Shown here: piece by piece, positions 26,279-34,267 of the stretch
Position numbering within the stretch: the first letter of the stretch is position 1
Layout of the letters: each line of letters opens with the position of its first letter
Source of the DNA: Burkholderia anthina
Lineage (GTDB): Bacteria > Pseudomonadota > Gammaproteobacteria > Burkholderiales > Burkholderiaceae
Assembly (NCBI RefSeq): GCF_902498995.1
Contig: NZ_CABVLY010000002.1
Location: 372,001 to 436,000 of the forward strand
Direction of reading: 5' to 3'
Length of the DNA: 64,000 nucleotides
Notes under the pieces: generated by a model
What the model was told of the DNA's origin: nothing
The model's database searches: none
Seen by the model: only the letters and a program-made list of their open reading frames with translations
Made by a program: the position numbers and the translations under genes

Positions 26279-26899
26279 GTGCATGTCGGTGAGCGTTTCA
26301 ACAGCATTTCCCATCTCGTCGGCGCGGTGCTGTCGGTGGCAGGGCTGGTCGCGCTGGTGACGATGGGCGCGCTCGACCACGATCCTTACAAGATCGTGAG
26401 CTTCAGCGTGTACGGCGCGATGCTGATCCTGCTCTACGCGATCTCGACGCTGTATCACAGCGTGCGCAATCCGCGGCTCAAGGCGATCCTGCAGAAGTGC
26501 GACCATTCGGCCATCTATCTGCTGATCGCGGGCAGCTACACGCCGTTCACGCTCGTCACGCTGCGCGGCCCGTGGGGCTGGTCGCTGTTCGGCGTGAGCT
26601 GGGGGCTCGCCGCGTTCGGGATCGCGCAGGAACTCACGCTGGGGCGGCGCACGCGCATCGTGTCGATGGTGCTGTACGTGCTGATGGGCTGGCTCGCGCT
26701 CGTCGCGATCCGCCCGCTGATCCATGCGCTGCCGCCGGTCGGTGCCATCTGGCTCGTGGCCGGCGGCGTGATCTACAGCGCCGGCATCTACTTCTTCATC
26801 AACGACGAGCGCATTCGCCACGGGCACGGCATCTGGCACCTTTTCGTGCTGGCCGGCAGCCTGTGCCAGTTCGTCAGTGTCGCGATGTATGTCGCGTGA
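26279..26899 (+). CDS. Hemolysin III / PAQR family membrane protein
   Basis: The 206-residue protein has seven hydrophobic segments and the family motifs: GERFNSISHLVGAVLS at the start, STLYHSVRNPR, CDHSAIYLLIAGSYTPF, and GHGIWHLFVLAGSLCQF at the end. The conserved His and Asp residues would bind a metal within the membrane. Bacterial members (TrhA) affect membrane energetics and fatty-acid balance; the hemolysin name is historic. The start is a GTG at 26279 with AGGAGA upstream. Confidence 0.88.
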   Translation: MHVGERFNSISHLVGAVLSVAGLVALVTMGALDHDPYKIVSFSVYGAMLILLYAISTLYHSVRNPRLKAILQKCDHSAIYLLIAGSYTPFTLVTLRGPWGWSLFGVSWGLAAFGIAQELTLGRRTRIVSMVLYVLMGWLALVAIRPLIHALPPVGAIWLVAGGVIYSAGIYFFINDERIRHGHGIWHLFVLAGSLCQFVSVAMYVA

Positions 26900-26934
26900 G
26901 CGGGGCGCCGGGTTGATCCGGTGCGCGCGCTCGC

Positions 26935-27070
26935 TCATTGCAGGCCGGCCACGTGACTGCCGAAGGCGTGCGCGATATCGATGAGCGCGACGTTGACGAT
27001 CGACGCGTCGGGCAGCACGAACGTGTAGCTCGCGCCGGCCGCGGCGAGCGCGCGGCGTGCCGTTGCCCTA
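26935..27070 (-). pseudogene. Remnant of a reading frame cut by the inverted-repeat element
   Basis: On the minus strand a frame runs from the element border at 27070 to a TGA at 26935-26937, giving about 44 residues with coding-like composition (GASYTFVLPDASIVNVALID). Upstream the frame meets a stop inside the element. It could be the 3' end of a gene whose front was lost or separated when the element inserted. I do not recognise the family. No matching 5' part was identified on the far side, where the NTF2-like gene already ends. Confidence 0.4.
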
Positions 27071-27382
27071 GGGCCTGTTCACGCTAATAACGGGCTTGCG
27101 AACGTGCCTTTCCGCCCGTCCCCCAAGGGGACTTCCTCCGGGCGCAGGCAAGGAGAGAGGAGGCGCAATAGCCGTAGCTATTGCAACGACGAACGACGCC
27201 GCCATGCGGGCGGAAAGGCACGTTCCCCTGTTTTGGAAAATTCTTTCGTGGGGCTGGCCCCCAGAAGGGCCGATCGCCGCGTCATGCTCCTCACGAATAC
27301 GTCAAGTATTCGCTTCGTCGCATTCCTTGCGCTCGGCCCTTCTGGGGGCCAGCGCAAGCCCGTTATTAGCGTGAACAGGCCC
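27071..27382. mobile_element. 312-bp MITE-like element with 30-bp perfect terminal inverted repeats
   Basis: The left end (GGGCCTGTTCACGCTAATAA and ten more bases, 27071-27100) is the exact reverse complement of 27353-27382. TA flanks both ends, a likely 2-base target duplication, and CTA/TAG continue the symmetry. Inside are two long hairpins: 18-base arms at 27101-27118 and 27207-27224, and 21-base arms at 27253-27273 and 27333-27353. Each has a smaller hairpin in its loop, at 27165-27184 and 27294-27312. There is no transposase gene. It is probably moved by an IS with TA target sites in another part of the genome. Confidence 0.85.
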
Positions 27383-27400
27383 TAGTCGGTGCGGCGGTCG

Positions 27401-27832
27401 TCATGCGCGATTCGCAGCGAGCGAAGCGGCCCGCAGTGCGAGAAAGCCGACCCACCCCCAATAGACGCGATGATGGGCGATGAGCCCGTCGCGCAGATCC
27501 ATCACTTCGACGAGATCGACCTGGTCGCCTTCCGGCGTTTCGCGCGGATATTCCCACGTGAGTTGCCGGCCGTTCGAGAAGAACAGGCCCGTCCGGTACC
27601 AGCGCCCGAGTTTGTTTCCCGGATTGCGCAGGCCCGCCGCGAAGAATGCGCCGATCGCCGCCTTGCCGTGCAGCACGCCGGAACCGTGGTCGGGCAGCGT
27701 GGCGACGACGAGTGGCGTTTCGAGTATCGCGTCGTCCGCGTACAGCGACATCAGCGCGTCGAGGTTGCGTGCGACGACGGCGGCGTGCCAGTTTTCGTGG
27801 ATGCGTCGCGCATCGGCGTCGGCGTGGGTCAT
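27401..27832 (-). CDS. SnoaL/NTF2-like protein
   Basis: The 143-residue protein has the SnoaL-like fold pattern: HENWHAAVVARNLDALMSLYADDAILETP, described here by residues 11-39, then GKAAIGAFFAAGLR and GRQLTWEYPRETPEGDQVDLVEVMDL, with residues 85-110 forming the typical strands. Such proteins bind small hydrophobic ligands or act as cyclases or isomerases. The ATG at 27832 places the first helix correctly. The frame is open upstream to 28288 but that part is a shadow. The inverted-repeat element begins 19 bases after its stop. Confidence 0.75.
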   Translation of the reverse strand: MTHADADARRIHENWHAAVVARNLDALMSLYADDAILETPLVVATLPDHGSGVLHGKAAIGAFFAAGLRNPGNKLGRWYRTGLFFSNGRQLTWEYPRETPEGDQVDLVEVMDLRDGLIAHHRVYWGWVGFLALRAASLAANRA

Positions 27833-27966
27833 GGCGGGTTCCGGCAAGCGTGGATGACGAAACCACTGTAGCGACGCAACGCCGCCGGACGTTTCAGCTC
27901 GGGCCGAAACGTGGATGCCGCGATTATCGGATGCGGCCGCGCACCGGCCGCCGACGGGGCGGCCGG

Positions 27967-28320
27967 TCAGCCCGCCAGCGCCCCGAGATTCAGCACGTAC
28001 GACTTGCCGATCCACACCGCGCTGTCGCGATGGTCGCGCAATTCGTCGTTCGTGTTCGGATGCAGGAAGATATCGAGCGCGCCGTGATTCAGCACGAGCC
28101 ACGGCACGAGGGTGTCGAATTGCGCGGCGCCGAACGCGATCTGGTACGACCACGCCGGGTGCGGGCCGACGAGGCGTTCGTGAAAGCGGCCGAGCTCGAT
28201 GACCGCGCCGAATCGCTTTTCGACGATCAGGCGAAACGCCCAGGCCGCGTCGCGGCTCGCGGCGTCGAAATAGACGTGTGCGTGCCAACTATCGATGGCA
28301 GTGGTGTCGATGGCAGCCAT
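27967..28320 (-). CDS. DOPA 4,5-dioxygenase family protein
   Basis: The 117-residue protein carries the family motif SWHAHVYFDAASRDAA at residues 11-26, then GRFHERLVGPHPAWSYQIAF and LVLNHGALDIFLHPNT. The histidines in WHAHVYF and LNHG are the expected metal ligands. Members open aromatic catechol rings or are uncharacterised. The ATG at 28320 gives the standard length. It stands alone, 135 bases upstream of the NTF2-like gene on the same strand. Confidence 0.85.
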   Translation of the reverse strand: MAAIDTTAIDSWHAHVYFDAASRDAAWAFRLIVEKRFGAVIELGRFHERLVGPHPAWSYQIAFGAAQFDTLVPWLVLNHGALDIFLHPNTNDELRDHRDSAVWIGKSYVLNLGALAG

Positions 28321-28811
28321 GGCGGGACTCGAGAAGAAAAGGGCATGCGTGAGCGCCGTGACATACGGCGCGATGCGCAATTATCGCGCTTCCTTGTCGG
28401 ACACGTCTTGTCGCGGAGCGGGATTTCGGCGCGACGGATGGGGCACGTGTCCGAATATCCGGCTCGCGTGTCGATGCTTTTGTCGCTCGAATCCGCATGC
28501 ACCGCATCGTGTCGAAAGCCGCGCCGGCACGGGCCGCGGCCGCTTCCCGCGCAGGCAATACGTCATTTCAAAAACTGAAAAAACGCGTGATGCGCGACTG
28601 CGTATCGTCTGGAAAAACGCGATCAGGTCATTGAATGAAATAGAGAAATTCCGGTTCGGCAGCATTGGCGAATCACGCGGATCGCGGCCCGGATTGTCGC
28701 GCCGAAAATATCAATTGCGGAATCGGTTATTCAAGCGCATTGCGACGCGACATACGATGACTGCAAGGCATCGACGACGATCGATGCGAACGCAACCATC
28801 TGGAGGCCACG
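28321..28811. other. Intergenic stretch, relatively AT-rich
   Basis: This stretch of 491 bases lies between divergent genes. The segment at 28555-28760 is clearly more AT-rich than its surroundings, with short A and T runs, and likely contains the promoter of the small exported protein downstream. I see no gene or RNA. Confidence 0.4.
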
Positions 28812-29189
28812 ATGCGATCCCTCGTTTCCCTTGCTGCCCTGTCCGTTACGCTTGCCGCGCTGCCCGCCGCGAGCTTCGCACAGGCAGCCAATGCCGAATG
28901 GCAGCCGAATGCCGCGCCGTTGAACTGGTCGGCGGCACGTGCCGAAACCGACGTGCAGCTGATGCAGATGACGCGCGCCGGCTTTCGCGCGACGACGGCG
29001 GGCAACCAGAACTATCCGCTCGCGATGCAACGCGCGCTGGAGCGGGTGAGAAACCCGGTGCCCGACCGCTCGCGCGAGGAGAAGGCCGCGATGCAAGCGC
29101 GTGCGGCCGGCGCCGCGCAGGGCGGCCATCCGGTGCAGGCGTTCTTCGTGAAGACCGCGTACTACCTGAAGGGCGAGAACACGTTCTGA
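28812..29189 (+). CDS. Small exported protein, DUF4148-like
   Basis: The 125-residue product has a signal peptide ending near SFAQA (residue 24). The short mature part has ARAETDVQLMQMTRAGF and NQNYPLAMQRALERV. It resembles the many DUF4148-type small periplasmic proteins of Burkholderia, though with a less standard motif than the gene at 55799. The function is unknown. GGAGG upstream supports the ATG. Confidence 0.65.
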   Translation: MRSLVSLAALSVTLAALPAASFAQAANAEWQPNAAPLNWSAARAETDVQLMQMTRAGFRATTAGNQNYPLAMQRALERVRNPVPDRSREEKAAMQARAAGAAQGGHPVQAFFVKTAYYLKGENTF

Positions 29190-29412
29190 TGCGGGAGACA
29201 CGTATGGGATGCCCGAACCGATTCCCCGGCATGTCGTGCGCGCCGGCACTGCGCCGGTTTCACGGCGAGCGTGCGACGTGGCGGCGGGCCGACGCGTACG
29301 ACGCGCGGCGTCGGGCGAACGGCCGGCGGGACGCGAGCCGCGGTGCTGTCGCGTGCCGCACGGCATGGCCGGTGTTGATCGCGGACGATGCGTTCGCAAG
29401 CGAGTGCGAATC

Positions 29413-29892
29413 ATGAAGGCTGTCCGAAAAGGCCGCCGGCACGCACCGCTGACCCGCGAATGGCTGCTGCCGCTGCCGCCCGCGCACGTGCGCGACATCT
29501 CGTTGAAGTGCCACATGGCGCTCGTCGCGCTGCGTGGCGAGCACGGCAGCGAAACGTTGCTGATGCGGTTGCGCACGAGCGTCTATCTGGTGTTCCTCGC
29601 GCTCGACGACGACGTATGCGCCGAGGCGAACATCGACCTGTGCGTCGAGGCGGAGCGCGTGCTCGACGCGAGCGTGGCGCGTGCCGCGCAAAGCGGCGTA
29701 TGGACGCTGCAGGACGATGAATGCGCGGTGCTCGAACGCGTGCTTGCCGCGAACGACGCATGCGTCGCGACGCTCACGCGGCATCGGCTGGCCGAGCTGT
29801 GGAATCACGTCTGCGCGTTCGCCTCCGCCGGGCAACCGGCACTGGTCGAGCAGGCGGCATCGAAGCTGCGGGAACCGGCCGTTCTGCATTGA
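29413..29892 (+). CDS. Hypothetical protein, helical
   Basis: The 159-residue product has a basic start (MKAVRKGRRHAP) and then mostly alpha-helical, Ala/Leu-rich sequence without signal peptide or membrane segment. It contains five scattered cysteines. Coding composition and isolation from other frames suggest a real gene. I do not recognise the family. The frame opens further upstream at 29209, but that part is Arg-rich. The ATG at 29413 lacks a strong ribosome site. Confidence 0.55.
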   Translation: MKAVRKGRRHAPLTREWLLPLPPAHVRDISLKCHMALVALRGEHGSETLLMRLRTSVYLVFLALDDDVCAEANIDLCVEAERVLDASVARAAQSGVWTLQDDECAVLERVLAANDACVATLTRHRLAELWNHVCAFASAGQPALVEQAASKLREPAVLH

Positions 29893-30045
29893 GGCGGCGG
29901 CAACGCGACCGGCCCCTGAGGCCGGCTCTCGCCATCCGGGGTCGTCACGGCAGCCCGTACGCGTGCGGGCGACGACGATCCCTCCTCGCGTTCGCGATGA
30001 TCGTGCGTGTCGACGCGAACGCATTCGTTTCGGTCAGGAGGAGCG

Positions 30046-30306
30046 ATGGCGCTATACAGGATCGGCGGCTACTTCACGTGCGGAAGCGGCCGCGCATTCA
30101 GCGAGAACCTGCCACCCGGCAGCAAGGTGACGGTGGCGGGCATCTATCGGTGCACCGTGTGCGGCGACGAAATCGGCATCGCGAAGTCGCAGACGCTGCC
30201 GTCCGACGACGCGCACCGGCACGATCTCGACCCGCCGTCCGACCCGCTGCTCGATCGCGGGCCGACCGCGTGGCAGCTGATCGCGGCGGCGGAGTCGCGG
30301 CACTAG
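30046..30306 (+). CDS. Small zinc-ribbon-like hypothetical protein
   Basis: The 86-residue product contains a C-x-x-C pair (RCTVCGDE) after GSKVTVAGIY and one further Cys in YFTCGSG, suggesting a possible small metal-binding fold. The strong site AGGAGG just upstream decides the ATG at 30046. The family is not recognised. A bidirectional terminator follows at 30373. Confidence 0.65.
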   Translation: MALYRIGGYFTCGSGRAFSENLPPGSKVTVAGIYRCTVCGDEIGIAKSQTLPSDDAHRHDLDPPSDPLLDRGPTAWQLIAAAESRH

Positions 30307-30372
30307 GCGGGCGGCGTTTGCAGGCTCATGCGGCGCGCGCACGCCGTGCCCCATGACGACCGCCGACAAAAC

Positions 30373-30410
30373 AAAAGCGCCACGGAGCGAATGCACTCCG
30401 TGGCGCTTTT
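30373..30410. terminator. Bidirectional intrinsic terminator
   Basis: A 15-base perfect stem (AAAAGCGCCACGGAG with CTCCGTGGCGCTTTT) has an 8-base loop. T-runs occur on both strands. It separates the small zinc-ribbon gene from the convergent hpnH gene. Confidence 0.9.
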
Positions 30411-30459
30411 TCGTGGCCCGCTGGCGCGGAGGCGTGAACCTCCGTGCAGCGCAACGCGC

Positions 30460-31620
30460 TTAAGCCGCCGTTGCCGGCTTGGCCGGCTTCTGCAGTTTGC
30501 CCTTGCCGGCGCGCTGGATTTCGTCGAGCTTGATCTCGACGTGGCGCGAGAACACGTACTCGGCCGGACGCTGCTTCGCGATCGAGATGTCCGGTGCGAA
30601 CGGGCCGTCGGTCTTGATGCCCTTCTTGCTCACGCGCAGCGCTTTCAGCGGATGCGAGATCGTGTCCATCACGGCGGTGGCTTCGAAGCCGCAGTGGACC
30701 ATGCAGTCCGCGCACTTCTCGTAGTTGCCGACGCCGTAGTTGTCCCAGTTCGTGTCTTCCATCAGTTCCTTGAAGGTCTTCACGTAACCTTCGCCGACCA
30801 GATAGCACGGCTTCTGCCAGCCGAACACGGTACGCGCCGGGTTGCCCCACGGCGTGCACTTGTACGTCTGGTTGCCGGCCAGGAAGTCGAGGAACAGCGA
30901 CGACTGGCTGAACGACCAGCGCTTGCCGCCTTCGCCGCGCTTCAGGATTTCGCGGAACAGGTTCTTCGTCTTGTCGCGGTTCAGGAAGTGCTGCTGATCC
31001 GGCGCGCGCTCGTACGCGTAGCCCGGCGACACCGTGATGCCGTCGACGCCGATCGGCCCCAGCGTGTCGAAGAACTTCGCGACGCGCTCGGGGATCGCAT
31101 CGTTGAACAGCGTGCAGTTGATGTTCACGCGGAAGCCGCGGCGCTTCGCTTCCTTGATGGCCGCGACCGCCTTGTCGTACACGCCTTCCTGCGACACGGA
31201 ATGGTCGTGCATGTCCTTGTCGCCGTCGAGGTGGACCGACCAGACGAAATACGGATTCGGCGCGTAGTCGTCCATCTTCTTTTCCATCAGCAGCGCGTTC
31301 GTGCACAGGTACACGAACTTCTTGCGCTTCATGATGCCCTTGACGATTTCCGGCATCTCCTTGTGGAGCAGCGGCTCGCCGCCGGCGATCGACACGATGG
31401 GCGCGCCGCACTCGTCGACGGCTTCCAGGCATTCCTCGATGGACAGGCGCTGGTTCAGGATCGGGTCCGGATAATCGATCTTGCCGCAGCCGTTACAGGC
31501 GAGGTTGCAGCGGAACAGCGGCTCGAGCATCAGCGCGAGCGGATAGCGTTTGTTGCCGGACAGGTGTTGGCGCATGATGTATGCGCCGACGCGGACTTGC
31601 TGGAGCAGCGGAATAGACAA
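30460..31620 (-). CDS. hpnH: Adenosyl-hopene transferase HpnH (radical SAM)
   Basis: HpnH adds the adenosyl group of SAM to diploptene, the first step in making extended C35 hopanoids, which stabilise the outer membrane. The 386-residue protein has the radical SAM cluster motif CNLACNGC at residues 38-45 (CxxxCxxC). SIAGGEPLL follows, along with the HpnH-type C-terminal region YEKCADCMVHCGFEATAVMD with further cysteines. AAGGAGG lies 7 bases before the ATG and overlaps the stop of ispH, which ends 12 bases upstream, so ispH and hpnH form one operon. Confidence 0.95.
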   Translation of the reverse strand: MSIPLLQQVRVGAYIMRQHLSGNKRYPLALMLEPLFRCNLACNGCGKIDYPDPILNQRLSIEECLEAVDECGAPIVSIAGGEPLLHKEMPEIVKGIMKRKKFVYLCTNALLMEKKMDDYAPNPYFVWSVHLDGDKDMHDHSVSQEGVYDKAVAAIKEAKRRGFRVNINCTLFNDAIPERVAKFFDTLGPIGVDGITVSPGYAYERAPDQQHFLNRDKTKNLFREILKRGEGGKRWSFSQSSLFLDFLAGNQTYKCTPWGNPARTVFGWQKPCYLVGEGYVKTFKELMEDTNWDNYGVGNYEKCADCMVHCGFEATAVMDTISHPLKALRVSKKGIKTDGPFAPDISIAKQRPAEYVFSRHVEIKLDEIQRAGKGKLQKPAKPATAA

Positions 31621-31632
31621 GAGATGTCCTCC

Positions 31633-32574
31633 TTAAACTTCGCGGGCGACAGCTTGCGTAAGCTTCGCCGGCAACTTGAATTCGACTTTTTCCTCACGGC
31701 CCGCCATCGTCGCGACATCGACGGGCCCCAGCGCGCGCAGCGCACTGATTACATCCTCAACCATTTCCTCGGGTGCCGACGCGCCGGCGGTCAGGCCGAC
31801 CGTCTGCACGCCCGCGAACCATTCGGCTTTCACTTCCGAGCCGTCGGCGACGAGATAGCTCGGCACGCCGCTTTCGGTGCCGATCTCGCGCAGGCGGTTC
31901 GAGTTCGAGCTGTTCGTCGCACCGACGACCAGCAGCACGTCGACCTGCTCGCTCAGTTCGCGCACGGCGGCCTGGCGGTTTTGCGTCGCGTAGCAGATGT
32001 CGCGGGTGTCCGGGCCGACGATGTCGGTGAACCGGCGCTGCAGCGCTTCGATGATGCCGCGCGTGTCGTCGACCGACAGCGTCGTCTGCGTGACGTATGC
32101 GACCGGCGTATCGACCGGCAGCGTCAGCGTGCCGACTTCGGCTTCGCTCTGCACGAGGATCACCTCGGCCGGAATCTGGCCGATCGTGCCCTCGACTTCC
32201 GGATGGCCCGCATGGCCGATCAGGATCAGCCGGCGGCCCGCCGCGACGTATTGCCGGCCCTGCACGTGCACTTTCGTGACGAGCGGGCAGGTGGCGTCGA
32301 GCACGTCGAGCCCGCGCGTTTGCGCATCGCGCTCGACCGTCTGGGCGACACCGTGTGCGCTGAAGATCGCCACGGCGCCATGCGGCACCTCGTCGAGCTC
32401 CTCAACGAATCGCGCCCCTTTATTACGCAGATTTTCGACGACATGCCGGTTATGCACGATTTCGTGACGCACATAGACCGGCGAGCCGTGCTGTTGCAGC
32501 GCGCGATCGACGATTTCGATCGCACGGACAACCCCCGCACAAAAGCCGCGGGGCTGGGCAAGGATGACTCGCAT
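31633..32574 (-). CDS. ispH: 4-hydroxy-3-methylbut-2-enyl diphosphate reductase
   Basis: IspH makes isopentenyl and dimethylallyl diphosphate in the last step of the MEP pathway, supplying hopanoid synthesis. The 313-residue protein has the three iron-sulfur cysteines in [15 protein letters not shown] and [10 protein letters not shown]. Further motifs are IFSAHGVAQ, the [10 protein letters not shown] glutamate, and NSSNSNRL. The ATG at 32574 gives the standard start [15 protein letters not shown]. It is co-transcribed with hpnH, which follows after 12 bases. A second ispH copy may exist elsewhere in such genomes. Confidence 0.95.
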   Translation of the reverse strand: MRVILAQPRGFCAGVVRAIEIVDRALQQHGSPVYVRHEIVHNRHVVENLRNKGARFVEELDEVPHGAVAIFSAHGVAQTVERDAQTRGLDVLDATCPLVTKVHVQGRQYVAAGRRLILIGHAGHPEVEGTIGQIPAEVILVQSEAEVGTLTLPVDTPVAYVTQTTLSVDDTRGIIEALQRRFTDIVGPDTRDICYATQNRQAAVRELSEQVDVLLVVGATNSSNSNRLREIGTESGVPSYLVADGSEVKAEWFAGVQTVGLTAGASAPEEMVEDVISALRALGPVDVATMAGREEKVEFKLPAKLTQAVAREV

Positions 32575-32971
32575 AAGTGAGCGAACTCCGACGACAGACG
32601 CCGGGGTTCGAGGAGCTGGCACTGCCCGCTCGCCCCGGCTTGATGTTATGAAGGCAGGAAACGAACCGGCCTAGCCAGGCCTCGGAACCCCGAATTAATC
32701 GCGCATTTTAACTCTATCGGGCCGTCCTTGCTTTGGCGCTGTATCGGCGCTGTTGCAATCGCCGCAGAGCCCCGTCGGCGCTCACGGGCGCGGAACCCGG
32801 TAAACTGCGCGGTTTCGCGGGCGGCCCGTCCGGCTGCCCGGCGTCGCGCTCATTTCAAGGCCATTCGATGACCGTCGATTCCTACGCATATTGCCCTGCC
32901 GCCCGTGCGGATTCGGGCGTTTTCACTCCGACCCCGATTGAACGGACCGGCACCCGGCAGGAGGTGTGCCG
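32575..32971. other. Divergent control region between ispH and hpnB
   Basis: This region of 397 bases between divergent genes must hold both promoters. It contains a 35-codon frame at 32868-32975 listed separately. The rest is GC-rich with an AT-richer part near 32690-32715. I see no clear RNA gene. Confidence 0.45.
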
Positions 32972-32975
32972 ATGA
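32868..32975 (+). CDS. Possible 35-codon leader frame overlapping hpnB
   Basis: An ATG-started frame of 35 codons (MTVDSYAYCPAARADSG...) ends with a TGA that overlaps the hpnB ATG (ATGA at 32972-32975). Its tail also contains the hpnB ribosome site. It has no clear ribosome site of its own. Translational coupling to hpnB is possible but unproven. Confidence 0.25.
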   Translation: MTVDSYAYCPAARADSGVFTPTPIERTGTRQEVCR

Positions 32976-34159
32976 TGCTCGCGATGACCTTCCTGGTGTC
33001 CGGCCTGTCGCTGCTGATCTGGATCGTGCTGCTCGTCGCACGCGGCGGCTTCTGGCGTGCGCGCCCGGCGCGGGCGTTGCCGCCCGACGCGCGCGGCGCT
33101 GCCGCCGAAGCCGGCTGGCCGGCCGTCGTCGCGGTCGTGCCGGCGCGCAACGAGGTCGACGTCATCGCCCGCGCGGCGACGTCGCTGCTCGAGCAGGATT
33201 ATCCGGGCGAGTTTCACCTGATCATCGTGGACGACCACAGCGACGATGGCACGGCCGACGCCGCTCGCGCGGCCGCGCTCGCGATCAACCGCGCCGACCG
33301 CCTGACGGTGCTGGCCGCGAAGCCGTTGCCGGCCGGCTGGTCGGGCAAGGTGTGGGCGCAGTCGCAGGGCATCGCGGCGGTGCGTACGCTCGGGCTGCCG
33401 GCCGACTACCTGCTGCTGACGGATGCCGACATCGGCCATCCGCCCGACGCGGTGGCCCAGCTCGTCACGCGCGCGCAGGCCGAGCAGCGCGATCTGGTGT
33501 CGCTGATGGTGCGGCTGCGCTGCGATTCGTTCTGGGAAAAGGCGCTGATCCCGGCCTTCGTGTTCTTCTTCGCGAAGCTCTACCCGTTCTCGTGGATCAA
33601 CAATCCGCGCAACCGGACGGCCGGCGCCGCCGGCGGCTGCATGCTCGTCAAGCGCACCGCGCTCGAGGAGGCGGGCGGCATCGAATCGATCCGCGGCGCG
33701 CTGATCGACGACTGCAGCCTCGCCGCGCAGATCAAGCATCGCGGCAGCGGCCGGCATCCGATCCGGCTCGACCTGGCCGACCGCAGCGTGTCGCTGCGCC
33801 CGTACGACAGCTGGCGCGACATCTGGAACATGATCGCGCGCACCGCGTTCACCCAGCTCCACTATTCGCCGCTGCTGCTCGCCGGCACGCTGCTCGGAAT
33901 GACGATCATCTATCTCGTGCCGCCGGTCGCCGCGCTCGTGTATGGCGCGCGCGCATGGCCGGCGTGGCTCGCATGGGCGTCGATGTGCACCGCGTATGCG
34001 CCGATGCTGCGCTACTACCGGCGCTCGCCGCTGTGGGCGCCCGCGCTGCCGCTCGTCGCGCTGTTCTACGTCGGCGCGACGTTCGCGTCCGCGTGGCGCT
34101 ACTGGCGCGGCAAGGGCGGCCAGTGGAAGGCGCGCGTGCAGGCGCCGGTGGATCGCTGA
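32972..34159 (+). CDS. hpnB: Hopanoid-associated glycosyltransferase HpnB
   Basis: The 395-residue protein is a family 2 glycosyltransferase with an N-terminal membrane helix. The nucleotide-sugar motif VPARNEVDVIARAATSLLEQ is followed by a VDDHSDDGTAD motif and a TDADIGHP (DxD) metal site. Hydrophobic helices lie near residues 290-385. The fold and length match the HpnB group found beside hopanoid genes; HpnI is the main alternative. AGGAGG at 32959-32964 selects the ATG at 32972. Nearby hpnH and hpnA support the role in hopanoid head-group formation, though the reaction is not settled for HpnB. Confidence 0.8.
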   Translation: MMLAMTFLVSGLSLLIWIVLLVARGGFWRARPARALPPDARGAAAEAGWPAVVAVVPARNEVDVIARAATSLLEQDYPGEFHLIIVDDHSDDGTADAARAAALAINRADRLTVLAAKPLPAGWSGKVWAQSQGIAAVRTLGLPADYLLLTDADIGHPPDAVAQLVTRAQAEQRDLVSLMVRLRCDSFWEKALIPAFVFFFAKLYPFSWINNPRNRTAGAAGGCMLVKRTALEEAGGIESIRGALIDDCSLAAQIKHRGSGRHPIRLDLADRSVSLRPYDSWRDIWNMIARTAFTQLHYSPLLLAGTLLGMTIIYLVPPVAALVYGARAWPAWLAWASMCTAYAPMLRYYRRSPLWAPALPLVALFYVGATFASAWRYWRGKGGQWKARVQAPVDR

Positions 34160-34208
34160 GCGGCGGCCGGCGCAGGCCGGCCGTCCGCCCCCGGACGTCG
34201 GAAAGCAG

Positions 34209-34247
34209 ACAGCCCGACCGGTGCGAACCGGCCGGGCTGTTTCGTTT
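34209..34247 (+). terminator. Intrinsic terminator after hpnB
   Basis: A 14-base stem with one G-T pair (ACAGCCCGACCGGT against ACCGGCCGGGCTGT) and a GCGA loop is followed by TTTCGTTT. It lies between hpnB and the convergent repeat-protein gene and may act in both directions. Confidence 0.8.
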
Positions 34248-34267
34248 GCGGCGCGGGCCGCGCGTGC

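Noticed and set aside
27096..27385. Frames of 62-93 codons within the inverted-repeat element
   Set aside because: They follow the palindromic structure, lack ribosome sites and differ in three frames. They are unlikely to be proteins even if often annotated.
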